Source of the DNA: Pseudoalteromonas piscicida
Lineage (GTDB): Bacteria; Pseudomonadota; Gammaproteobacteria; Enterobacterales; Alteromonadaceae
Reading direction: 5' to 3'
DNA: 64,000 nt
NCBI RefSeq assembly: GCF_000238315.3
Contig: NZ_CP011924.1
Span: 4,052,001-4,116,000 of the forward strand
This document shows, one piece after another, positions 57,552-64,000 of this stretch (within the stretch, counting starts at the first letter, position 1; the number at the start of each line of letters is the position of its first letter). The notes below the pieces were generated by a model. The model did no database searches. It saw nothing but the letters and a program-made list of their open reading frames with translations, and was not told the DNA's origin. A program made the position numbers and the translations under genes.

Positions 57552-57888
57552 GTAACCTGAGCTTTGGATAATTAACGCCTTTCTAGCAGCCAGTTTTTGT
57601 GCTAACTGCGTTGAATTCACTTCCAATAGCTAGCTATTGGTGAATAAATTCGCCTTGCCTACAGGATGTAGGTACCAGGGCGGTAGCAGGACGCGAGAGC
57701 GGGGTTATCCCCAAAACTCTCTGGCTAGATAAGGAAATAATTTAATGTGAATTTAAAAGCAATTAGTTAGCTCATTCCTTATCCAAACCTCAGGTTAAGA
57801 GAATTTGTATAACTTGATACAAAATCAAGGTAAAGGCAGTGAAGACTTTAGTGCGATTTTTAAGCTTTATTCAGAGAAATAGGACACT
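57552..57888. other. 337-base intergenic region with a perfect palindrome
   Basis: No gene seen. An 18-bp perfect palindrome CCAATAGCTAGCTATTGG lies at 57623-57640. A GC-richer block follows (about 57655-57720) with AGGGCGGTAGCAGG and GCGAGAGCGGGG; it looks like an interspersed repeat, but only one copy is in this window. An AGGAC-type ribosome site precedes ATG 57889. Confidence 0.5.
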
Positions 57889-58650
57889 ATGGATATTAAC
57901 AATAAAACAGTTGTGATCACTGGTGGTGCGCAAGGCTTGGGTCTTGCCATGGCGACTGAAATGGCAAAGCATGGGGCAAAACTTGCCCTGATAGATATGC
58001 AAGAAGACGTTTTAGCAGAAGCGAAGCACGAACTTGCTCAATTCGGTACACAAGTTAACACGTATGTCGCTAATGTTAGTCAAGAATCAGACGTCGAAAA
58101 TGTGTTTAATACCATCGTAAATGACTTCGGCGATATTTCGGTATTAATTAATAATGCGGGTATTTTGCGTGACGGTTTGCTACTTAAAGCAAAAGACGGG
58201 CAAGTCATCGATAAAATGTCGCTTTCGCAATTTCAATCCGTTATTGATGTCAATCTTACAGGTGTTTTCCTGTGCGGCCGTGAAGCCGCCGTCAAAATGG
58301 TAGAAGCGGGTAACGGTGGCGTGATCATTAATATGTCTAGCGTTGCGCGCGCTGGTAATATGGGACAAACCAATTATTCAGCGGCAAAGTCTGGTGTCGT
58401 TGCGATGACTACCAGTTGGGCTAAAGAATTAGGTCGTTTTGGTATTCGCGTGGGCGCAATTGCACCAGGTGTGATCCGTACAAAAATGACCGATGCAATG
58501 AAGCCTGAAGCCAAAGAGCGCCTAGTGAAAATGAAGCCGGTTGGGCGTTTGGGTGAAGCGCAAGAAATTGCTCATACAGCAAAATATATCATTGAAAATG
58601 ATTTCTTTACGGGACGTGTCGTTGAGATTGACGGCGGCATTCGCTTGTAA
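57889..58650 (+). CDS. SDR family oxidoreductase (FabG-like)
   Basis: A 253-residue short-chain dehydrogenase/reductase. The cofactor motif is TGGAQGLGLAMA, with NNAG (INNAGILRDG) and the catalytic Ser-Tyr-Lys set (INMSSVARAGNMG, YSAAKSG). The C-terminus VEIDGGIRL is typical. It resembles 3-oxoacyl-ACP/CoA reductases, but the substrate is not evident, and it is not located in a fatty-acid cluster. A strong terminator follows. Confidence 0.9.
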   Translation: MDINNKTVVITGGAQGLGLAMATEMAKHGAKLALIDMQEDVLAEAKHELAQFGTQVNTYVANVSQESDVENVFNTIVNDFGDISVLINNAGILRDGLLLKAKDGQVIDKMSLSQFQSVIDVNLTGVFLCGREAAVKMVEAGNGGVIINMSSVARAGNMGQTNYSAAKSGVVAMTTSWAKELGRFGIRVGAIAPGVIRTKMTDAMKPEAKERLVKMKPVGRLGEAQEIAHTAKYIIENDFFTGRVVEIDGGIRL

Positions 58651-58706
58651 TGAAAAAATAGGCTTGGTTTTACAACGTGTAGTCCAAGTTCCTACTTGAG
58701 TGTGTG

Positions 58707-58735
58707 AAGCGGCAATGCAAATTGCCGCTTTTTTA
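58707..58735 (+). terminator. Intrinsic terminator after the SDR gene
   Basis: A 10-bp stem AAGCGGCAAT/ATTGCCGCTT with a GCAA tetraloop is followed by TTTTATTT. Confidence 0.95.
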
Positions 58736-58768
58736 TTTAAAAGACACTAAATGCTTGAGGAGAAGTGC

Positions 58769-59158
58769 TTGAAGTTATCTGGGATACATCACGTCGCTGT
58801 TATTTGTTCTGACTACCAAAGATCAAAAGTGTTCTATACCGAAGTACTTGGGTTGCATGTACTCCGTGAGAACTATCGAAAAGATAGAGCGTCCTATAAA
58901 TTAGATCTTGCGCTGCCTGATGGGAGCCAGATTGAGTTGTTTTCGTTTCCAAATCCTCCAAAACGACCATCACATCCAGAGGCGCAAGGACTGAGACATT
59001 TAGCATTTAGCGTATCAGATATTGATGCTTATATTGCACACCTTGTGCAGAATCAAGTTGCTGTAGAGCCTGTTCGAATAGATGAATATACAGGCAAACG
59101 CTTTACCTTTTTCAGCGATCCTGATGGTTTGCCGCTGGAGCTTTATGAGCAATGTTAA
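58769..59158 (+). CDS. VOC family protein, YaeR/GloA2-like
   Basis: A 129-residue glyoxalase-fold protein very similar in pattern to E. coli YaeR: GIHHVAVICSDYQRSKVFY, LRHLAFSVSDIDAY and KRFTFFSDPDGLPLELYEQC. The function of YaeR is not settled; it may be a metal-dependent lyase. I prefer TTG 58769 as start, because GAGGAG at 58757-58762 lies correctly before it; the in-frame ATG 58751 has no ribosome site and would put this GAGGAG inside the gene. The IS element begins 20-odd nt after the stop. Confidence 0.88.
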   Translation: MKLSGIHHVAVICSDYQRSKVFYTEVLGLHVLRENYRKDRASYKLDLALPDGSQIELFSFPNPPKRPSHPEAQGLRHLAFSVSDIDAYIAHLVQNQVAVEPVRIDEYTGKRFTFFSDPDGLPLELYEQC

Positions 59159-59251
59159 GATGATAACTAACCTGATGTAATGGTCTCCTCCCACACTCGG
59201 CATCGGTTTGCCATGATTGAATTGCAAACAATCGAAATGGGAGAAGACCAA

Positions 59252-60262
59252 ATGCAGATTACAACAATCAGTATCGACATCGCAAAAAATATTTTTCATT
59301 TTATTGGATGTAACCTATCCAATAAGATTGTAGTAAAGAAAGCTATTAAACGTCGTCAACTACTGACTTATTTGGCACAAATGCCAAATTGTAAATTAGT
59401 CATGGAAGCGTGTGGAACCTCTAATTATTGGGGTCGTGAAATTAGCCAATTAGGTTTTCAAGTTGAGCTCATACCACCACAACACGTGAAGCCATTTTTG
59501 ACGGGGAATAAAAATGATTACAACGATGCGTATGCAATTTTAATTGCATCACAGCAGGCACATATTCGCTCAGTTCCAGTGAAAACATTAGAGCAGCAAG
59601 ATAGTCAAACAATCCATAAAGTGAGAGAGCTTGCAATTGGTCAACGAACAGCACTGAGTAATCAAATTCGAGGTTTGCTACTTGAGTACGGCATTGCCAT
59701 TACTAAAGGTATCGAAAATGTTCGCAAAGAAGTGGCTGCTTTGTTAGGTGAGGAGCGAGTATTGACCGCGAGCTTTAAACAAGTGCTTAGCCAACTCTAT
59801 AAACTCCTACAAGTGCTTGATGAAAGTATTGAAACGTACAATCAACAGATAAAAGAGCAAGTTAAAAACAATGAGATATGCGTCAATTTACAGAGTATTC
59901 CGGGCATAGGGCCAATAGTTGCAAGTAGTTACTTTAACGAAGTGGGGAATGGTAGTGGTTATACAAAAGGGCGAGATGTTTCAGCCTCATTAGGTCTCGT
60001 GCCCAAGCAACGTAGTACGGGTGGAAAATCAGTTTTGCTCGGGATAAGTAAGCGTGGTAATCGATATTTGAGATGTTTACTTATTCAAGGGGCGAAATCG
60101 GTTGTATCGAGAGCAAAGTATAAAACAGACCAACTGAGTCTTTGGATAAATCGACTTGTACAAACGCGAGGGCATAATAAAGCCTGTGTCGCTTATGCCA
60201 ATAAAATGGCTAGAGTGGCCTGGGCAATTACAGTATCAAAAGAGGCATATCAAGCAAGATAA
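59252..60262 (+). CDS. IS110/IS1111 family DEDD transposase
   Basis: A 336-residue recombinase. The N-terminal RuvC-like DEDD domain has ITTISIDIAKN (Asp), LVMEACGTSNYW (Glu) and NKNDYNDAYAI (Asp, Asp). The C-terminal Transposase_20 domain has LQSIPGIGPIVASSYFNEVG and the serine-bearing KGRDVSASLGLVPKQ, then GISKRGNRYLRCLLIQGA. ATG 59252 follows GGGAG; the frame opens at 59180 inside the left repeat. The gene looks complete. In this family an RNA from the element guides the recombinase to target and donor. Confidence 0.93.
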   Translation: MQITTISIDIAKNIFHFIGCNLSNKIVVKKAIKRRQLLTYLAQMPNCKLVMEACGTSNYWGREISQLGFQVELIPPQHVKPFLTGNKNDYNDAYAILIASQQAHIRSVPVKTLEQQDSQTIHKVRELAIGQRTALSNQIRGLLLEYGIAITKGIENVRKEVAALLGEERVLTASFKQVLSQLYKLLQVLDESIETYNQQIKEQVKNNEICVNLQSIPGIGPIVASSYFNEVGNGSGYTKGRDVSASLGLVPKQRSTGGKSVLLGISKRGNRYLRCLLIQGAKSVVSRAKYKTDQLSLWINRLVQTRGHNKACVAYANKMARVAWAITVSKEAYQAR

Positions 60263-60490
60263 GTAGATTTCTTTCACCGAATTGCGAAAGTGACTGAAGT
60301 AGATGACATAACAGGTCAAACCGGCATATTGAAAACCTGTCGAGCTCAGGGGTAGCTAAATACCGATAACCTGATTAGGGCAATATGCGCGATTTACATC
60401 TAGGTCAGAGTTTCAAATAAAACTCATTAACAGACCGTATATATGACAGCAATCCTGTCCCTGTTATTTACTAAAGAAACCTTGCAATAA
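60263..60490 (+). ncRNA. Candidate bridge (seek) RNA of the IS1111 element
   Basis: About 228 non-coding bases lie between the transposase stop and the right inverted repeat. In IS1111-group elements the guide RNA is encoded at this end, whereas IS110-group elements have it upstream of the transposase; here the upstream non-coding part is only about 60 nt. Short inverted segments are visible (AACAGGTCAAACCGG near 60309 and TTGAAAACCTGT near 60331). Boundaries and loops are not defined. Bases 60504-60598 beyond it hold no gene. Confidence 0.5.
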
Positions 60491-60598
60491 GGGAGGAGAC
60501 CATATATGAGCGCGGAATAACAACTCGCTCTCTAGTGGCCGTTATTTCTTATACCGATTTGCTTATCTGAATACAGCTTATGTAAGGTAAATAAAGTA

Positions 60599-60630
60599 AA
60601 AAGCCAGCATGCATGATCATGCTGGCTTTT
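60599..60630. terminator. Bidirectional terminator before the DUF885 gene end
   Basis: AAAAGCCAGCATG pairs with CATGCTGGCTTTT (13 bp) around CATGAT. On the minus strand a T-rich run follows, which suits the DUF885 gene. Confidence 0.92.
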
Positions 60631-60653
60631 ATTCGATTCATTGGCAGTAGGTA

Positions 60654-62486
60654 TTAGCCTTTTTTACTTGCTACCCATTCATCAACAAATGATTCAAGCA
60701 CGTTTAGTGGAACAGGGCCATTTTTCAGTACGACGTCGTGGAACTCACGAATATCAAACTTATCGCCTAGTTCTTTCTTAGCGGCTTCACGAAGTTCTAG
60801 GATCTTCAACATCCCCACTTTGTACGCAGTGGCTTGTGAAGGCATAACAACATGGCGCTCTACCATCTTCACAGCGTCTGACTTAGCATTTGGTGTGTTG
60901 TTTACGTAGTAATCAATACCTTCTTGACGTGTCCACTTCATTGCGTGGATCCCCGTATCTACCACTAAGCGGCACGCACGCCATAATTCCATCGCTAAGC
61001 GACCAAAATCTGAATAAGGGTCTTCGTATAAACCCATTTCTTTTGGTACAAGCTCAGAATATAAACCCCAACCTTCGATGTATGCAGTGTAGCCACCAAA
61101 CTTACGGAATTTAGGCATATCTTCTAGCTCTTGAGCAATCGCGATCTGCATATGGTGACCCGGAATACCTTCGTGATAAGCCAAGGCTTCCATTTGGTAA
61201 GTAGGCATCGCTTCCATGTCGTAAAGGTTTGCATAGTAAACACCAGGACGTGAGCCATCAGGCGCGGGTTGCTGGTAGAACGCTTTACCTGCAGATTTTT
61301 CGCGGAATGCCTCTACGCGTTTTACTATCATGTCCGCTTTTGGCTTAACGATAAACAGCTCATCCAAGCGTGACTTCATATTATCGATCATCGCTTTGGC
61401 TTCGGCTAAATATTGTGCCTTACCGGCTTCTGTATTTGGAAGGTAAAATTGCTTGTCGGTTTTCATGAACTCCATAAAGGCTTTTAAATCGCCTTTGAAG
61501 CCCACTTTCTCTTTAATTGCTCGCATTTCGTCATGAATACGCGCCACTTCAGATAAACCGATTTCGTGAATTTCTTCAGCGCTTAATGCTGTGGTTGTCG
61601 TACGTGCTAGGGCGTTATTATAAAACTTTTCGCCGTTAGGGAACTTCCATGCACCATCACGATTGTCTGCTTTTTTCTCAAGTTTATGTAGGTAGCCAAT
61701 CAACTTGTTATAAGCAGGTTTTACTGCTGTTGTTAGCGCGTCTGTTGTTTCTTTAACCAGCGCTGATTTCTCGTTTTCACTGATTTCAAGTGTTGCTACT
61801 TTGCGTTTGAAGTCAGCCAATAATGTTGAGTCGTCACCAGCTACAAATGGCGCACCTTTGATAATATTTTCACTTGATTCAATGACGTGAGGGAAAACGA
61901 ATTTTGGTGCAATAATACCTTTATCTACACGCGCTTTTAAGTCAACGATGAGCTGATCAAATACAGCCGGTACACCGTTTAAACGAGAGATATATGCTTT
62001 GGCATCTTTCACATCGGTAATTTGATGCTGGTTGATTAAAAATGCAGGCACCATTGAGTGTGTACCATACATCTGATTGACCGGATAAGAATGATAACGC
62101 CATTTAAAATCTGCAATGGTGTTTTCAAGACCTTGCTTGAATAAGTCGTAGCTCACTTGCGTATTGGCATCTAGTTTATTTCGATCAATTGCATTAAGTG
62201 CAGCTAAGTCTTGTTTCGTCAGTTCAAGATCTTCAAGTTGGCGCGCTTCGCTGCCGTCATCCCACTTGTCGTAGTCTTGTTTGATACCCATATAAGTTTG
62301 GTAAACTGGGCTACGCATTACGCCACGGGTAAACGACGCTTCAAAAAGTGCGTTTGCCTTTTCTACTTCACTTTTTACGACTTGTTGTTCAGCTTTTGGT
62401 GCAGGTGCTGGAGAGTGTGTGGTTTGTTGACAGCCAGCAAAAAGCGCGACGCTTACCGCTGCTGCTAAAATGGTTAATTTACGCAT
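60654..62486 (-). CDS. DUF885 family lipoprotein, putative metallopeptidase
   Basis: A 610-residue exported lipoprotein. The signal peptide ends in LFAGCQQ (lipobox Cys19 of the chosen start), followed by a Pro/Ala linker. The family's zinc-binding-like motif YHEGIPGHHMQIAIAQEL is clear, and IEGWGLYSELVPKEMG follows. DUF885 proteins are thought to be peptidases; the substrate is unknown. I choose ATG 62486, preceded by AAAAGGG, over the longer frame starting at 62573. It lies 80 nt from hemW on the same strand. Confidence 0.87.
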   Translation of the reverse strand: MRKLTILAAAVSVALFAGCQQTTHSPAPAPKAEQQVVKSEVEKANALFEASFTRGVMRSPVYQTYMGIKQDYDKWDDGSEARQLEDLELTKQDLAALNAIDRNKLDANTQVSYDLFKQGLENTIADFKWRYHSYPVNQMYGTHSMVPAFLINQHQITDVKDAKAYISRLNGVPAVFDQLIVDLKARVDKGIIAPKFVFPHVIESSENIIKGAPFVAGDDSTLLADFKRKVATLEISENEKSALVKETTDALTTAVKPAYNKLIGYLHKLEKKADNRDGAWKFPNGEKFYNNALARTTTTALSAEEIHEIGLSEVARIHDEMRAIKEKVGFKGDLKAFMEFMKTDKQFYLPNTEAGKAQYLAEAKAMIDNMKSRLDELFIVKPKADMIVKRVEAFREKSAGKAFYQQPAPDGSRPGVYYANLYDMEAMPTYQMEALAYHEGIPGHHMQIAIAQELEDMPKFRKFGGYTAYIEGWGLYSELVPKEMGLYEDPYSDFGRLAMELWRACRLVVDTGIHAMKWTRQEGIDYYVNNTPNAKSDAVKMVERHVVMPSQATAYKVGMLKILELREAAKKELGDKFDIREFHDVVLKNGPVPLNVLESFVDEWVASKKG

Positions 62487-62565
62487 TTTATACCCTTTTA
62501 TTATATGTTGCCGAATGGCGGTTTTCATGCGGGTTGCAGTGAATATCACCCGCATAATTTCTATA

Positions 62566-63702
62566 TTAAACAAATAACTCTAGCAGATCGTTGAGGTATC
62601 GGTGGCCTTTATTTGTAACTAGCCATGAATCGTTGGTTTCCTCAATCAAACCCTTATCTACGGCCTCAGCAATTTGCGTTGCAATAGCGCTAAGTTCAAG
62701 ACCAGTGTAGTCAATAAACTGTTGTTTTGATGCGGCAGTTTTTAAACGGAACACATTCATAAAAAACTCAAATGGTCTGTCGTCGCTTGCAACATGCCAC
62801 TGCTCATACAAATAGGGTTTACTCAGATCCATATAGCCGCGAGGGTGTTTTATCTTTACGGTTCTTAAGATCTGTTGCTGCTCAGGCAAAGTGATTTTGC
62901 CATGTGCACCACAGCCGATCCCGAGATAATCGCCAAATTGCCAATAATTCAAGTTATGTCGACATTGAAATCCCGCTTTGGCATAGCCTGAGATCTCATA
63001 TTGCTGGTAGCCGTGCTCTGCAAGTAGTGCTTGACCTTGTTCTTGGGTGTCCCACAGTGTTTCATCCTCAGGTAAAACCGGAGGCTTAGAGGCAAACTGC
63101 GTATTTGGCTCAATGGTTAATTGATACCAAGAAAGGTGTGGCGGTGCCATCGCAATGGCTTTTTCTAAATCACCTAAGGCATCGCTAACAGATTGATTGG
63201 GAAGGCCATGCATCAAATCAAGATTAAAGCTGTTTAACCCAGCTTGGTGGGCTTCTTGAGCGGCGTTTAGCGCTTCTTGCTCGCCATGAATGCGACCAAG
63301 TTGAGTAAGCTTTTCCTGTTGTAAGCTTTGCACACCTATCGAAATACGATTGATGCCAGCCGCAACATAATGTTTAAAACGATCTGTCTCAACTGTGCCT
63401 GGATTTGCTTCTAAAGTGACTTCAATGTCATCCTCAAAACCAATTAGCGCCTCAATTTCACTGAGTAAATAGCGGTACGCTTCACCTGAAAGCAGGCTAG
63501 GGGTGCCACCGCCAATAAAGATACTACTGAGTTTACGGCCCTGAACATAGTGAAGATCGGCTTTGATATCGTGGAGCAAATGTTGAATATATTCCGTTTC
63601 AGGAATATCGCCCTTTTTACCATGGCTGTTGAAATCACAGTAAGGACACTTTTGCACGCACCAAGGTACGTGCACATAAAGACTTAATGGAGGTAGTTTC
63701 AC
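62566..63702 (-). CDS. hemW: Radical-SAM heme chaperone HemW
   Basis: HemW delivers heme to respiratory enzymes; it was long annotated as an oxygen-independent coproporphyrinogen oxidase, which it is not. The radical-SAM cluster motif is CVQKCPYCDFNSH, with SIFIGGGTPSLL and ANPGTVETDRF downstream and a winged C-terminal HemN_C domain. The 378 residues are typical. The GTG start at 63702 overlaps the rdgB stop (GTGA), the conserved rdgB-hemW order. Confidence 0.95.
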   Translation of the reverse strand: MKLPPLSLYVHVPWCVQKCPYCDFNSHGKKGDIPETEYIQHLLHDIKADLHYVQGRKLSSIFIGGGTPSLLSGEAYRYLLSEIEALIGFEDDIEVTLEANPGTVETDRFKHYVAAGINRISIGVQSLQQEKLTQLGRIHGEQEALNAAQEAHQAGLNSFNLDLMHGLPNQSVSDALGDLEKAIAMAPPHLSWYQLTIEPNTQFASKPPVLPEDETLWDTQEQGQALLAEHGYQQYEISGYAKAGFQCRHNLNYWQFGDYLGIGCGAHGKITLPEQQQILRTVKIKHPRGYMDLSKPYLYEQWHVASDDRPFEFFMNVFRLKTAASKQQFIDYTGLELSAIATQIAEAVDKGLIEETNDSWLVTNKGHRYLNDLLELFV

Positions 63703-64000
63703 GCGAGGCCTTGAAAGTGACTGACGAGTTGTTTAAGTGCCTGTCCTCTATGGCTGATTGCGTTTTTTTCTTCCTTGGTTAGCTCTGCTGATGTGCAGTC
63801 TAAACCTTGTACCTTAAAGATTGGGTCGTAACCAAACCCTTCTCGGCCTTGTTGTGTTGTGGTGATTTCACCTTCCCAACTGGCCTGACAAATAATCGGC
63901 GTTGGGTCGTCAGCGTGGCGCATATAAACTAAAACACACCAAAAACGGGCGCTGCGCTCAGTTTGTTCACCAAGCGATGCGAGTAAGTGATCAATATTTT
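63699..64000 (-). CDS. rdgB: dITP/XTP pyrophosphatase RdgB (3' part)
   Basis: RdgB hydrolyses dITP, XTP and related nucleotides to keep them out of DNA. Only the C-terminal 100 codons are in the window; the frame stays open to the right edge. Visible motifs are DDPTPIICQASWEGEI, REGFGYDPIFKV and LTKEEKNAISHRGQAL. The stop overlaps the hemW start by 4 nt. The N-terminal part lies outside. Confidence 0.93.
   Translation of the reverse strand, partial: NIDHLLASLGEQTERSARFWCVLVYMRHADDPTPIICQASWEGEITTTQQGREGFGYDPIFKVQGLDCTSAELTKEEKNAISHRGQALKQLVSHFQGLA

Larger units (their letters stand above)
59180..60503 (+). mobile_element. IS110-family (IS1111 group) insertion sequence
   Basis: The element carries one transposase gene and has subterminal inverted repeats ATGGTCTCCTCCC at 59180-59192 and GGGAGGAGACCAT at 60491-60503 (13 of 13). 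IS1111 elements have just such subterminal repeats and lack target duplications, so the exact ends lie a few bases outside these coordinates. It sits between the yaeR-like gene and the DUF885 gene and does not break an evident gene. It is the only complete insertion sequence in the window. Confidence 0.9.

Overview
The window is chromosomal DNA from a marine gammaproteobacterium of the Alteromonadales, most likely Pseudoalteromonas. This rests on gene order (ndk-rlmN-pilW-rodZ-ispG-hisS-yfgM-bamB-der; queG/nnr-tsaE-amiB-mutL-miaA-hfq-hflX-hflK-hflC; ftsB-ispD-ispF-truD-surE-pcm-nlpD-rpoS; pepA-holC-valS next to lptF-lptG), on protein sequences that look gammaproteobacterial throughout, and on many short GTAG-headed hairpin repeats. 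The genus is inferred from memory of the proteins; no search was run. Most of the window is conserved housekeeping sequence.

Layout. 1-10.7 kb: nucleotide metabolism, rRNA/tRNA methylation (rlmN), type IV pilus and cell-shape proteins, isoprenoid synthesis, histidyl-tRNA synthetase, outer-membrane assembly (bamB) and ribosome assembly (der). 10.8-13.8 kb: small accessory genes (VOC protein, DUF2750, a glutathione S-transferase with an in-frame stop, ppiC, a periplasmic glutathione peroxidase, a GNAT acetyltransferase). 13.9-17.2 kb: a hybrid histidine kinase and a response regulator. 17.3-28.4 kb: queG facing the nnr-to-hflC cluster, in which mutL carries a frameshift and hflX an in-frame stop. 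28.4-28.9 kb: a 34-bp hairpin repeat array. 29-36.8 kb: a DcaP-like porin, acs with an adjacent LuxR-type regulator, a MoxR/VWA pair and small DUF genes. 36.8-42.7 kb: the ftsB-to-rpoS block. 42.8-49.6 kb (minus strand): pepA, a 58-bp repeat array, a perfect 784-bp tandem duplication carrying holC, then valS. 49.8-52.6 kb: lptF-lptG and an RDD protein. 52.8-54.1 kb: tRNA-Leu(CAA) followed by eight tandem copies of its own 3' end, most with a transcription terminator and a palindrome. 54.3-57.6 kb: a CHASE-like/GGDEF protein and a histidine kinase. 57.9-64 kb: an SDR oxidoreductase, a YaeR-like VOC protein, an IS110/IS1111 insertion sequence, a DUF885 lipoprotein peptidase, hemW and the 3' part of rdgB.

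Three things stand out. First, three genes are interrupted: mutL by a frameshift, hflX by CAA-to-TAA, and the GST gene by an apparent TGG-to-TAG. Loss of MutL gives a mutator that favours transitions and small indels, and the lesions fit that, so the strain may be a mutator lineage; assembly error is the main alternative. Second, the tRNA-Leu locus is a tandem array of tRNA 3' ends plus terminators, recalling the E. coli tyrT/rtT locus but with an unrelated tRNA and repeat. Third, GTAG-headed palindromes occur in several forms (dispersed, 34-bp array, 58-bp array, tRNA array), suggesting REP-type elements that have expanded here, with the recent holC duplication ending exactly inside one of these arrays.
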